Shown here one piece after another: positions 42,920 through 52,246 of a stretch of 64,000 bases of DNA. A program made the position numbers and the translations under genes. The DNA is from an uncultured Lachnospiraceae bacterium (GTDB lineage: Bacteria; Bacillota; Clostridia; Lachnospirales; Lachnospiraceae): contig CAJUFQ010000007.1 in NCBI GenBank assembly GCA_910585625.1, positions 43,937 through 107,936 of the forward strand. Direction: 5' to 3'. The first letter of the stretch is position 1, and every line of letters starts with the position of its first letter. The notes beneath the pieces were generated by a model. That model searched no databases and was not told the DNA's origin. It worked only from the letters and a program-made list of their open reading frames with translations.

Positions 42920-44923
42920 TCATGATTTTTTTTGCCGTTTTCCAATGATATCCTGCAGCATCATCCCGGCACTGTGCATCCCAGCGGTTGCCAGGATAAG
43001 GTAAAGGGGCGTGAACAGGTAGAGGTATCTGGAACGGCATTCAAACAGCAGCAGGAACATGGAGACGCCCAGCAGCGTGAGGGCGATGAGGTTTTCTGCC
43101 TGCTGTTCTTTTTTGCCAGGCAGGATGCAGAAGCAAATCCCAATCAGGACAACTAGCCACAAGATATGTTCTGCGGTTGCCAGGATATGGTAATGCTGAC
43201 CGGTGTGGTAGAAGAACTGCCGCAGTATGCGGTCAAGCCCATTCTGCTCCTCTGGGATGTGTAGGTAGAAGTCGCCTTCCCTGCCATAGCCGAAAGTTCC
43301 GTCATTATAATTGCAAAGCGTCTTCTTAATCAGATGCTTTAAGTATCCGCTTCCGCCCATTTCTTTTAAGCGGCTTGCCGTTTCTTTTATATTCGCTTCA
43401 TTCCGGCTTTCCACGTCTGGAAATGAATCTGAGAAGGCAACGTCGTTGCCGCTGAATCCGCCGTCAGTTTCCGTGTTAAGCCCCATCATGAGATAATGCG
43501 CCATGGTTTTTTCCAGGTTTCCGTCAAAATTCAGATGGTTCTGTGAGAGGATGGCCTTGTCGATGGCCAGAGAGCAGCCTGCCCCGATTGCCAGGGCCAG
43601 GACAAAGCAGCCAAGACGCCTGGCGGAGAATTCTTTTTTCCACAGGGATGCAATTCCTGCGCAGATGGCGAGGATTACAAGCGCAATCAGCAGGATGGCA
43701 ATAGTTGGTTTGTAAAAGTAACCCATCACACAGAAAAAGGATGTGAGCGAGAACTTTTGGACGCCGTTTTTAAAATGAAGGTAGCAGAAGATTGCCGCAG
43801 CAGGGAAAAACATGCCGAAAGCATCCGTATATGGAATCTGGATCCAAGGGGAGAGGGCAATCAGAAAAACGCCAATTCCCATGCCGATGGAAGTGACGCA
43901 CCGGCTTCCCGTTATCTTATAAATGCACAGCGTTGACAGGAAGACAGAAACGCACACAGCGAGGTTTGCCAGCGCGATAAGCACAAGGTAAGGGTTTGCA
44001 GGGAAGAGGATGCCGCCAATCTTGAAGAAAATCACAAGCGTGTACAGCATCGTGAGGTTGTTAGGATAGCTCCCAAAGTAATAGAGGGAGAAATCGCTGA
44101 ACTCGGAAGAGGGATTGAACGCAATCCGCTCAGCTTCTACGGTCAGAACCCCCACGTCCCATCCGCCGCGGAAATAGATATGGGAGGTAATGAACAGCTG
44201 CACAAGGAAGACAGCGGCAAAAATGACGCTGACCATCAGATAAAACTGCCGTTCTGAAATGGGCCTGCGCGCCTGTCCGTGTTTTTTTGCCATATGCGCC
44301 TCCAGGGCGGCAAAGAGGGAAAATAGCAGCAGGGCAGGGACAATCAGGATGAAATTCGGTATGCCAAGCACGTTGGGGATGTACTTGGTATTGATGCTGG
44401 TATCAATGGTGAGCATGAGGAACAGGGTGAATATGACATACATGCAGAATAAGATGCGGAAATAGCCGGGGACTTTCTCAAAAAAGTTCTCCTTAGGCCC
44501 ATGGGCTGATGTGTCTTCGGTTCTGAATATAAGCACTTTGCTTGCCACATAATTCAAAATAATCACCAGGATATTGGACAGTATCTTTATGAGCATTCCG
44601 TTTTTGCCCAGCAAGTCGACGAAAATTACCATAATCAGCAAATCGAGGATTCCGGTTGCAAGCCGGCAGGAGAAAAACGATACGGCTTCACGGAGTATCC
44701 CGCCCGGGCTCACGGCCCTGTTTTCAAAAACAAAATATCGGTTTGTAAGGTAGGCAAAGAGGACGGAAAGCACCCATGCAAGGATGGTAGAAGCCGCTGT
44801 GCCAACCCCAGCTGTCGAGCATATGAAATAAGTTACGATATTCACAAGAGTCGTGCAGACCCCAAAAAATAAATAGGAGATTACCTCACGGTACTCTGCC
44901 AGCAGTTCTTTAATCTTCTCCAT
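42920..44923 (-). CDS. GtrA domain fused to a GT-C type membrane glycosyltransferase
   Basis: A 667-residue membrane protein. Residues 1-145 are a GtrA-like domain with four helices (SYLFFGVCTTLVNIVTYFIC; LTNRYFVFENRAVS; NYVASKVLIF), thought to help flip lipid-linked sugars across the membrane. The rest has about ten helices and looks like an O-mannosyltransferase/ArnT-type GT-C enzyme: acidic residues after the first helix (HIYFRGGWDVGVLT), conserved polar loops (SYPNNLTMLYTLV) and the extracellular C-terminal loop. The two parts are usually separate proteins. It overlaps the GT2 gene by 14 bases, so the pair is translationally coupled. Likely role: decorating a cell-wall polymer with sugar. 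Acceptor unknown. Confidence 0.85.
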   Translation of the reverse strand: MEKIKELLAEYREVISYLFFGVCTTLVNIVTYFICSTAGVGTAASTILAWVLSVLFAYLTNRYFVFENRAVSPGGILREAVSFFSCRLATGILDLLIMVIFVDLLGKNGMLIKILSNILVIILNYVASKVLIFRTEDTSAHGPKENFFEKVPGYFRILFCMYVIFTLFLMLTIDTSINTKYIPNVLGIPNFILIVPALLLFSLFAALEAHMAKKHGQARRPISERQFYLMVSVIFAAVFLVQLFITSHIYFRGGWDVGVLTVEAERIAFNPSSEFSDFSLYYFGSYPNNLTMLYTLVIFFKIGGILFPANPYLVLIALANLAVCVSVFLSTLCIYKITGSRCVTSIGMGIGVFLIALSPWIQIPYTDAFGMFFPAAAIFCYLHFKNGVQKFSLTSFFCVMGYFYKPTIAILLIALVILAICAGIASLWKKEFSARRLGCFVLALAIGAGCSLAIDKAILSQNHLNFDGNLEKTMAHYLMMGLNTETDGGFSGNDVAFSDSFPDVESRNEANIKETASRLKEMGGSGYLKHLIKKTLCNYNDGTFGYGREGDFYLHIPEEQNGLDRILRQFFYHTGQHYHILATAEHILWLVVLIGICFCILPGKKEQQAENLIALTLLGVSMFLLLFECRSRYLYLFTPLYLILATAGMHSAGMMLQDIIGKRQKKS

Positions 44924-45881
44924 TCTGCGGTTCCTCCTCGTGGTTCAAAAATTCTTCTATGATATAACGCGGGCGTTCCTTGCTCTCCATGTAGGTTTTG
45001 CCAATATACTGCCCGACGACGCCGATGGAAAAAAGCTGTACGCCTCCCAGGAACCAAATGGAAATCATTAAGGAGGACCATCCAGGTTCCGCATGTCCCA
45101 AAAAATAGGACAGTAAGATATAAATGAACGAAATGGCCGAGCAGAAGACAATGAGCAGCCCGAGCATGGAAATCATCGTAATTGGGCGGATACTGAAAGA
45201 GGTAATGCCGTCCCAGGCAAAGGAAACCATCTTTTTCAGCGGGTATTTGCTTTCCCCGGCCATCCGTTTCTTACGGGAATAGTACACGCAGTCAGAGTTA
45301 TATCCGATGGTCGGGACTATCCCGCGTAGGAACAGGTTCTGTTCCTTGTATAGGGAAAGCGCTTTTAAGGCCCGGCTGCTCATCAGCCGGAAATCCGCAT
45401 GGTTGTACACTGTTTTTACGCCAAGGCCAGACATCACGCGGTAAAAGGACTGGGCCGTGAACCTTTTAAAGAAGCTGTCCTCCGTGCGGTCGCTGCGAAC
45501 CCCATAGACGACGTCCGCGCCTTCGATGTATTTGTCAACCATCTGTTCAATCACGTCTACATCGTCTTGTAGGTCTGCGTCAATGCTGATAGCCATGTCG
45601 CAGGAATCCTTGAGCATGTTAAGCCCGGCGAGCAGTGCATTCTGGTGGCCTACGTTTCCGGCCAGGTTAAGCCCATATATGAATTTATTCCTGCTGTGCG
45701 CCCCGGCAATGATTTCCCAGGTATGGTCACGGCTTCCGTCATTGACAAGAAGGATACCGCTTTTTTTGTTAATCTTGTCTTTGTCAATAAGCCTCTTGAT
45801 GACGCCGGTCAGCTGGGAAACTGTGTCCGGCAGTATTTCTTCTTCGTTGTAACATGGAACGACAATCATTAATGTATTCAT
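44910..45881 (-). CDS. Family 2 glycosyltransferase, GtrB/dolichyl-phosphate-mannose-synthase type
   Basis: A 323-residue enzyme that probably moves a sugar from a nucleotide to undecaprenyl phosphate. The start at 45881 follows AGAGG; a longer open frame upstream has no support. The catalytic domain opens MNTLMIVVPCYNEEEILPDT and holds LLVNDGSRDHTWEII, NVGHQNALLAGLN and the metal motif SIDADLQDDVDVIEQMV. Two C-terminal membrane helices (SIRPITMISMLGLLIVFCSA; IWFLGGVQLFSIGVVGQYIG) match GtrB. It directly feeds the coupled GtrA/GT-C gene, so the pair would load a lipid carrier, flip it and transfer the sugar outside. Confidence 0.93.
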   Translation of the reverse strand: MNTLMIVVPCYNEEEILPDTVSQLTGVIKRLIDKDKINKKSGILLVNDGSRDHTWEIIAGAHSRNKFIYGLNLAGNVGHQNALLAGLNMLKDSCDMAISIDADLQDDVDVIEQMVDKYIEGADVVYGVRSDRTEDSFFKRFTAQSFYRVMSGLGVKTVYNHADFRLMSSRALKALSLYKEQNLFLRGIVPTIGYNSDCVYYSRKKRMAGESKYPLKKMVSFAWDGITSFSIRPITMISMLGLLIVFCSAISFIYILLSYFLGHAEPGWSSLMISIWFLGGVQLFSIGVVGQYIGKTYMESKERPRYIIEEFLNHEEEPQNGED

Positions 45882-46044
45882 ATTATTACCTCTTGAATTT
45901 GTATAAGTGAAACTGTAAAGATAACAACCATGATAACACAACTTTGCATAAATTTCCATGGATCTTTCCATAATAATAGTAAGCATGTCTGGAAATTCAG
46001 AAAAAATGCAAAGAAATATGTGCAGAAACGGAGGAGTCTTCTTT

Positions 46045-46746
46045 ATGGGAGAAAAATTAGAACAGCAGGAAAAAGAAAAGAACGAAAACGAGCAGATTAA
46101 GGACATGGGGCAGCTTACCTTAGAGCAGAAGGGGGGGCATAAAATCCATCTCATGTCCATCATTGGGGAAATCGAGGGGCATGAGTCGCTGTCCCCGAAT
46201 GCCAAGACGACGAAATATGAACATGTCCTGCCAAAGCTGGCGTCAATAGAGGACGACGAAAATGTGGACGGCGTCATGCTGTTGTTAAATACCGTAGGCG
46301 GGGATGTGGAGTCTGGCCTGGCGATTGCCGAGATGATTTCATCTTTAAGCAAACCGACAGTTTCCCTGGTGCTGGGGGGGAGCCATTCTATCGGAGTTCC
46401 GCTGGCAGTTTCTACCGATTATTCTTATATCGTGCCCACCGGGACGATGGTCATCCATCCGGTGCGTCTGAATGGGCTGGTGATTGGCGCGCCCCAGACG
46501 TATGATTATTTCCAGCAGATGCAAGACCGGATTACGGGATTTGTCGCTCAGCACTGCTTCGCCTCACAGAATCGTCTAGAGGAAATGATGATGAATACCA
46601 GTATGCTGACGAAAGACCTGGGCACGATACTCGTAGGTTCCCAGGCTGTGGAAGAAGGAATCATCAATGAAGTGGGGGGCATTGACGAAGCGATGAAGAA
46701 ACTTCATCAAATGATTGACGAAGATAAGCAAAATAACGAAATCTGA
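46045..46746 (+). CDS. TepA/ClpP-like protease-fold protein
   Basis: A 233-residue protein of the Clp protease fold. I place the start at 46045, after GGAGG, although the spacing of about 10 bases is wide; the frame is open further up. A charged N-terminal tail of about 45 residues precedes the fold. Likely catalytic Ser is in GGSHSIGVPLA and His in GTMVIHPVRLNG. NTVGGDVESGLAIAEMI forms the oxyanion region. It matches Bacillus TepA (YmfB), a protein once linked to protein export and spore proteins, whose gene also lies next to spoIIIE/ftsK. That gene order is kept here. Confidence 0.85.
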   Translation: MGEKLEQQEKEKNENEQIKDMGQLTLEQKGGHKIHLMSIIGEIEGHESLSPNAKTTKYEHVLPKLASIEDDENVDGVMLLLNTVGGDVESGLAIAEMISSLSKPTVSLVLGGSHSIGVPLAVSTDYSYIVPTGTMVIHPVRLNGLVIGAPQTYDYFQQMQDRITGFVAQHCFASQNRLEEMMMNTSMLTKDLGTILVGSQAVEEGIINEVGGIDEAMKKLHQMIDEDKQNNEI

Positions 46747-46864
46747 AAACAAGGGTAAAGTTGTAATGACATTTTCTGCTAATTGTGATAAACTACAAAT
46801 AGTGTGCTTGGCACAATGAAAGTGCCTGGACAGAGGAAAGGCGAAGAGTTTAGGAGGAAATGTC

Positions 46865-49627
46865 ATGGCAGCAAAGCCTAATAAAAACAAGAAAAAAGAG
46901 ACGGCGGTGTCTTTCCGCAGCGAGGTCACGCTGCTGTTGATTCTTGCCGTCTGCATCATCTGGCTTATCAGCCATTTTGGGATTGGCGGCTTTGTGGGAG
47001 AGAAAATAAGCGCTCTCAGTTTTGGGCTTTTTGGAATGATGTCTTACCTGGCTCCTGTCTGCGTTTTTGTGGGGGCGGCATTCCTGATTTCCAACCGTGA
47101 TAACGGCGTTGCCATCATAAAACTGGTTGCAGGGATTCTGTTTGTGTCATTCCTTTGCCTGTTCGTAGAGCTGGTAGTGGGAAGCGGGAACAGTTATTCC
47201 GTGAAGTCCTCCTTCCAGTATGCAGTAGAGCATAAGAACGGCGGCGGCGCGCTAGGGGGGATTTTTGCTTTTCTCCTGTGTCCGGCCATCGGGAAAGCGG
47301 GAACTTATGTCCTGGATATCATCGTTTTGATTATTTCCCTGGTGCTTCTGACAGAGCGTTCCTTTCTGGGCGGGGTCAGGAAAGGCAGCCGCAGGATGTA
47401 TGATACCGCAAGAGAAGACGCGGCACGGCGCAGAGAAGAGCGGGAGATCCGCATAGCGGAGCAGGGGAACCGCAGGGCGGAACGGGAGAAGCACAGGGAA
47501 GAGCAAGAAGACCGCAGGGCAGAGCGTGAGCTGCGAAAGAAAGAGCAGCGGACGCGTAAAAGGCAGCAGGAGATTCATAGAAAAGAACAGGAACAAAGAG
47601 AGCAGCAGCGGCGTATGGATAGGAAAGTGGAAGGCGTGGCGCTGGATACCAGGGTTTATCCGGCGGCTAGGAAACGTTCTGATAACATCAGCGAGCTGAG
47701 GCTGCCGGCAGACGGGCAGCAGGGATTCGTGCAGGGCAGTGCCGGATCCGGCGCAGGGACGCAGGATCGGTTTGCAGAACCGCTTGTTGTGGAGAAGGTA
47801 CATAGGAAGCCTAAAATCAGCCAGATGGCAGAGCCGGGTGCAGAGGAACCTGTTATCATTCCGGCGTTCCAGGAGGTTTCAGCTGCCATGACGGAGGAGC
47901 AGGAAGCAATAGGATCCATGGCTGAGGAGCAGGAAGCAATGGGTTCCGTGGCTGAGGCAGAGGCGGAGCAGATGCATAAGCCGGAATATGCAACAGCCAG
48001 CTATAACCCGGAGGTGGAGGAAGAGCTGCAGTTGACGGAAACTGTGCTGGCGGACGCTGCGAAGGCATTGCACGAAGAGGAAAACAGCGAAGCAGGAAGC
48101 GTATCTGCCGAGGGGCAGGCAAGAGAAAGCCTGGTGATGCCAAGGCCGGTGGAAGGGCCGGCCGGTGAGGAGTATGCGCTTCCCCCCATATCCCTTTTGA
48201 CGCCCGGAGATCCGGCACAGGGGGATAACCGTCAGCAGCTGCAGGAAACAGCGATACAGTTACAGCAGATCCTGAAAAATTTTGGCGTCAACGTATCGGT
48301 CATGGATGTAAGCTGCGGGCCTAGCGTCACGCGCTATGAACTGCAGCCGGAGCTGGGCGTAAAAGTCAGCAAGATTGTCAATCTTGCCGACGATATCAAG
48401 CTGAACCTGGCAGCAGCGGATATCCGTATCGAGGCACCGATTCCGGGGAAAGCGGCGGTAGGGATTGAAGTGCCGAACAAGACGAATGTCATGGTTCGGT
48501 TCCGTGAGCTGGTGGAAGCCCCAGAATTCCAGCAGCATAAATCAAGCATCTGCTTCACGGCAGGCAAGGATATCGGAGGCCAGGTTATCGTGGCGGATAT
48601 CGCTAAGATGCCCCATCTTCTGATTGCAGGCGCTACCGGCTCTGGCAAGTCTGTTTGTATCAATACGATTATCATGAGCATTTTGTATAAGGCAAATCCT
48701 GAGGATGTCAAGTTAATCCTGATTGACCCCAAAGTCGTGGAATTGAGCGTATACAATGGGATTCCGCATCTGTTCATCCCCGTGGTCACAGATCCCAAGA
48801 AAGCGGCGGGTGCGCTTCACTGGGCAGTAGCTGAAATGACAGACCGATACCAGAAATTTGCCGATTATCAGGTACGCGACCTGAAAGGGTATAACCAGAA
48901 AGTGGAAGCAATCAAAGATGTGGAAGATGAGACGAAACCTAAGAAGCTTCCACAGATTGTAATCATCGTGGACGAGCTTGCAGATCTCATGATGGTTGCG
49001 CCGGGGGACGTGGAAGATGCCATTTGCCGTCTCGCGCAGCTTGCGCGGGCAGCAGGAATCCACCTGATAATTGCGACCCAGCGTCCTTCCGTAGACGTCA
49101 TTACCGGCCTGATTAAGGCGAACATGCCTTCCAGGATTGCGTTTTCCGTATCCTCCGGCATTGATTCCAGGACAATCCTAGACATGGTCGGAGCGGAGAA
49201 GCTGCTGGGCAATGGCGACATGCTCTTTTATCCTCAGGGTTATCAGAAGCCGCTAAGGGTTCAGGGGCCGTTCGTATCCGACGCAGAGGTAGAAAAGGTC
49301 GTTGATTTCTTGAAGAAACAAAGCACGGTCGTGTATAATACGGAGATAGAAGAGAAAATGAATACCGTTTCCATATCCTCCGGGGGATCTGCTGGGGACG
49401 GCAATGAACGGGACGCTTATTTTGTCGAGGCAGGGAAATTCGTGATAGAGAAACAGAAAGGCTCCATCGGGATGCTGCAGCGGATGTTTAAGATAGGATT
49501 TAACCGTGCGGCCAGGATTATGGATCAGCTGCAGGAGGCTGGGGTCGTAGGGCCGGAGGAAGGTACCAAGCCAAGGAAGATTTTAATGTCCCTGGCTGAG
49601 TTTGAAGAATATGTAGATATGACATAG
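46865..49627 (+). CDS. DNA translocase FtsK/SpoIIIE
   Basis: A 920-residue membrane-anchored DNA pump used in chromosome segregation at division and, in spore formers, for moving DNA into the forespore. Four membrane helices occupy about residues 18-165. The linker is long and unusual: a stretch rich in Arg/Glu/Gln (about 175-260), then an acidic part with two near-identical repeats (TEEQEAIGSM, AEEQEAMGSV). The motor starts near 455, with GATGSGKSVCINTI (near 590) and VIIVDELADLMMVAP. RQLARAAGIHLIIATQRPS-type motor loops follow. A winged-helix gamma domain ends the protein. Gene order after the TepA-like gene is as in Bacillus. Confidence 0.95.
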   Translation: MAAKPNKNKKKETAVSFRSEVTLLLILAVCIIWLISHFGIGGFVGEKISALSFGLFGMMSYLAPVCVFVGAAFLISNRDNGVAIIKLVAGILFVSFLCLFVELVVGSGNSYSVKSSFQYAVEHKNGGGALGGIFAFLLCPAIGKAGTYVLDIIVLIISLVLLTERSFLGGVRKGSRRMYDTAREDAARRREEREIRIAEQGNRRAEREKHREEQEDRRAERELRKKEQRTRKRQQEIHRKEQEQREQQRRMDRKVEGVALDTRVYPAARKRSDNISELRLPADGQQGFVQGSAGSGAGTQDRFAEPLVVEKVHRKPKISQMAEPGAEEPVIIPAFQEVSAAMTEEQEAIGSMAEEQEAMGSVAEAEAEQMHKPEYATASYNPEVEEELQLTETVLADAAKALHEEENSEAGSVSAEGQARESLVMPRPVEGPAGEEYALPPISLLTPGDPAQGDNRQQLQETAIQLQQILKNFGVNVSVMDVSCGPSVTRYELQPELGVKVSKIVNLADDIKLNLAAADIRIEAPIPGKAAVGIEVPNKTNVMVRFRELVEAPEFQQHKSSICFTAGKDIGGQVIVADIAKMPHLLIAGATGSGKSVCINTIIMSILYKANPEDVKLILIDPKVVELSVYNGIPHLFIPVVTDPKKAAGALHWAVAEMTDRYQKFADYQVRDLKGYNQKVEAIKDVEDETKPKKLPQIVIIVDELADLMMVAPGDVEDAICRLAQLARAAGIHLIIATQRPSVDVITGLIKANMPSRIAFSVSSGIDSRTILDMVGAEKLLGNGDMLFYPQGYQKPLRVQGPFVSDAEVEKVVDFLKKQSTVVYNTEIEEKMNTVSISSGGSAGDGNERDAYFVEAGKFVIEKQKGSIGMLQRMFKIGFNRAARIMDQLQEAGVVGPEEGTKPRKILMSLAEFEEYVDMT

Positions 49628-49640
49628 GAGGGCGACTTTT

Positions 49641-51311
49641 ATGAAAACAGACATTCAGATTGCACAGGAAGCGGAAATGCTTCCAATCCGTGAAGTGGCG
49701 GCACAGCTTGAGATTGCGGAAGATGATTTGGAGTTATATGGGAAATACAAAGCCAAACTGTCCGATGGGCTGATGGAAAAAGTGAAGGGGAATCAGGATG
49801 GCAAATTAATCTTGGTGACGGCCATCAACCCGACACCGGCAGGAGAGGGCAAGACTACGACCAGCGTTGGGCTGGGGGAAGCATTCGGCAAGATGGGCAA
49901 GAAGGCAGTGCTTGCGCTGCGGGAGCCGTCTCTGGGGCCCTGTTTCGGCATCAAGGGAGGGGCTGCAGGAGGCGGTTATGCACAGGTGGTTCCTATGGAG
50001 GATCTCAATCTGCATTTTACCGGGGATTTCCATGCAATCACGTCTGCCAACAATTTGCTCGCCGCGCTGCTGGACAACCATATCCAGCAGGGAAATGAGC
50101 TTTCAATCGATCCCAGGCAGGTCGTCTGGAAACGTTGCCTGGACATGAATGACCGTGTGCTGCGCAATATCGTAGTAGGCCTTGGCAGCAAGATGGACGG
50201 CATGGTGCGCGAGGATCACTTTGTCATCACGGTGGCTTCAGAAATAATGGCTGTCCTTTGCCTGGCAGATGACATGGCAGATTTGAAGAGGCGTTTGGGC
50301 AGGATGATTGTGGCATATAATTTTGAGGGCAGGCCGGTGACGGCAGATGACCTCAAGGCGACGGGAGCAATGGCGGCTCTCCTGAAAGACGCCTTGAAGC
50401 CCAATTTGATTCAGACCCTTGAGCATACCCCGGCGATTGTCCATGGCGGGCCGTTTGCCAATATTGCCCATGGCTGCAACAGCGTCCGCGCGACAAAAAC
50501 GGCGTTGAAGCTCGCCGATTACGTCGTGACAGAGGCAGGGTTTGGCGCGGACTTAGGCGCGGAGAAGTTTCTTGACATCAAATGCCGCATGGCGGGACTG
50601 AAGCCGGACGCAGTCGTGCTGGTAGCGACCGTGCGCGCGCTTAAATATAATGGCGGCGTGCCTAAGGCAGAGCTATCCGGTGAGAATCTGGAAGCTTTGC
50701 GGAAAGGGATTGTGAACCTGGAAAAGCATATTGAGAATCTGCAGAAATTTGGAGTGCCGGTTGTCGTTACCCTGAATTCTTTCATTACAGATACCCAGGC
50801 AGAAACCGATTATATTGAGCAGTTCTGCAGGGAACGTGGGTGTGAGTTTGCGCTTTCAGAAGTGTGGGAAAAAGGGGGCGAGGGCGGAATCGCCCTTGCA
50901 CAGAAAGTGCTTGACACGCTGGAACATAAAGAGAGCCATTTCAGGCCGCTTTATGAAGATGGGCTGTCCTTGGCAGAGAAGATTGAGACAGTAGCCAAGG
51001 AGATTTATGGTGCGGATGGGGTCAGCTATTCCCCGGCTGCCCAGAAGGAGCTGCAGAGGATTGAGTCGCTCGGCATGGGGAATTTCCCGGTATGCATGGC
51101 GAAAACGCAGTATTCCCTTTCCGATGACCCGGGGAAACTGGGGCGTCCTACCGGGTTCACGGTCAATGTCCGCGAAGTCTATGTGTCTGCCGGCGCGGGT
51201 TTTGTGGTAGCCGTCACTGGCGCAATCATGACGATGCCTGGGCTGGGCAAGACGCCGGCGGCTTATGGGATTGACGTGGATGACAGCGGTGTGATTACAG
51301 GATTGTTTTAG
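49641..51311 (+). CDS. fhs: Formate-tetrahydrofolate ligase
   Basis: A 556-residue ATP-using enzyme that makes 10-formyl-tetrahydrofolate from formate, for purine synthesis and one-carbon flow. The P-loop is TPAGEGKTTTSVGLG near residue 60. Other family marks are REPSLGPCFGIKGGAAGGGYAQV (split here as REPSLGPCFGIKGG and AAGGGYAQV), FTGDFHAITSANNLLAA, VHGGPFANIAHGCNS and VTLNSFITDT. Length is normal. It starts 13 bases after ftsK and is followed by folD, so one-carbon genes are grouped. No tetrahydrofolate riboswitch is seen in the short leaders. Confidence 0.98.
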   Translation: MKTDIQIAQEAEMLPIREVAAQLEIAEDDLELYGKYKAKLSDGLMEKVKGNQDGKLILVTAINPTPAGEGKTTTSVGLGEAFGKMGKKAVLALREPSLGPCFGIKGGAAGGGYAQVVPMEDLNLHFTGDFHAITSANNLLAALLDNHIQQGNELSIDPRQVVWKRCLDMNDRVLRNIVVGLGSKMDGMVREDHFVITVASEIMAVLCLADDMADLKRRLGRMIVAYNFEGRPVTADDLKATGAMAALLKDALKPNLIQTLEHTPAIVHGGPFANIAHGCNSVRATKTALKLADYVVTEAGFGADLGAEKFLDIKCRMAGLKPDAVVLVATVRALKYNGGVPKAELSGENLEALRKGIVNLEKHIENLQKFGVPVVVTLNSFITDTQAETDYIEQFCRERGCEFALSEVWEKGGEGGIALAQKVLDTLEHKESHFRPLYEDGLSLAEKIETVAKEIYGADGVSYSPAAQKELQRIESLGMGNFPVCMAKTQYSLSDDPGKLGRPTGFTVNVREVYVSAGAGFVVAVTGAIMTMPGLGKTPAAYGIDVDDSGVITGLF

Positions 51312-51326
51312 TCAGTATGTGGTCTG

Positions 51327-51366
51327 CGCAGCTGCCGTTAAAAGGGGAGGAGAAGGCACAGCTGCG
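51327..51366 (+). other. Hairpin between fhs and folD
   Basis: CGCAGCTG and CAGCTGCG form a perfect 8-base stem around a 24-base loop that contains GGGGAGGAG, a ribosome-site-like run far from any start. There is no T run. It may be a weak processing or attenuation element. Confidence 0.35.
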
Positions 51367-51401
51367 GATTATTTAAACCAGAGAAGGAAAGGAAGAGAGC
51401 C

Positions 51402-52244
51402 ATGGCAAAAATCATAGATGGGAAGAAAATCTCACAGCAAATAAAAGATGAGCTGAAAGAAAAGGTGGCAAAGCTGAAAGAGCAGGGCAAGACGGGCGCC
51501 CTTGCGGTAATCCAGGTGGGAGAAGACCCGGCTTCCAGCGTGTATGTGAGGAACAAGAAAAATGCCTGCGCCTATATTGGGATTGAATCCCTGGCGTATG
51601 AACTGCCGGAGGAGACGACAGAGGATGAGCTGTTGGCGTTGATTGGCGAACTGAATGCCAAAGAGCAGGTAAAAGGAATCTTGGTGCAGCTTCCTTTGCC
51701 GCAGCATATCTGCGAAGATAAGGTGATAAGGGCAATCAGCCCCAGGAAGGATGTGGACGGCTTCCATCCGCAGAGCGTGGGTGCGATGACGATTGGCGAG
51801 CCGGGGTTTCTGTCTTGTACGCCGGCGGGGATTGTCCAGCTGCTGAAACGCTCTGGCGCTGAGATTGCCGGAAAGCATTGCGTCGTCATTGGCAGGAGCA
51901 ATATAGTGGGAAAACCGATGTCTCTTTTGATGCTCCGGGAGGATGCTACGGTGACGGTTACCCATTCCAAGACGCAAGATCTTGCGTCCGTCTGCAGGCA
52001 GGCAGATATCCTTATCGTTGCCATGGGCAAGCCGCAGTTTATCGGTAAAGAGTATATAAAAGAGGGCGCGGTGGTCATTGATGTGGGAATCCACCGTGAT
52101 GAAAATAATAAATTATGCGGAGATGTGAAATTTGCTGAGGCGGAGCCTGTTGCATCTGCCATCACCCCTGTCCCGGGAGGCGTAGGGCCTATGACGATTG
52201 CAATGTTGATGAGTAACTGTGTACAGAGTATAGAAGAGGGTTAG
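51402..52244 (+). CDS. folD: Bifunctional methylene-tetrahydrofolate dehydrogenase / cyclohydrolase
   Basis: A 280-residue enzyme that interconverts 5,10-methylene- and 10-formyl-tetrahydrofolate with NADP. It opens MAKIIDGKKISQQIKDELK. The active-site Tyr and Lys are in SSVYVRNKKNAC, and VQLPLPQHI, KDVDGFHP, VVIGRSNIVGKPMSLLML (the nucleotide loop) and TPVPGGVGPMTIAML are all normal. It partners Fhs upstream. The next gene starts 2 bases after its stop. Confidence 0.98.
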   Translation: MAKIIDGKKISQQIKDELKEKVAKLKEQGKTGALAVIQVGEDPASSVYVRNKKNACAYIGIESLAYELPEETTEDELLALIGELNAKEQVKGILVQLPLPQHICEDKVIRAISPRKDVDGFHPQSVGAMTIGEPGFLSCTPAGIVQLLKRSGAEIAGKHCVVIGRSNIVGKPMSLLMLREDATVTVTHSKTQDLASVCRQADILIVAMGKPQFIGKEYIKEGAVVIDVGIHRDENNKLCGDVKFAEAEPVASAITPVPGGVGPMTIAMLMSNCVQSIEEG

Positions 52245-52246
52245 GG

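Noticed and set aside
44910..46352. Longer 480-residue form of the GT2 protein
   Set aside because: The extra N-terminal part has no similarity to the family and would overlap the divergent TepA-like gene; the start at 45881 has a ribosome site.
47881..47960. Possible tandem repeat expansion or CRISPR-like repeat
   Set aside because: It is a two-copy coding repeat inside the ftsK linker without spacers.
51312..51401. Tetrahydrofolate riboswitch before folD
   Set aside because: The 90-base gap has one hairpin but not the conserved bases of that riboswitch.
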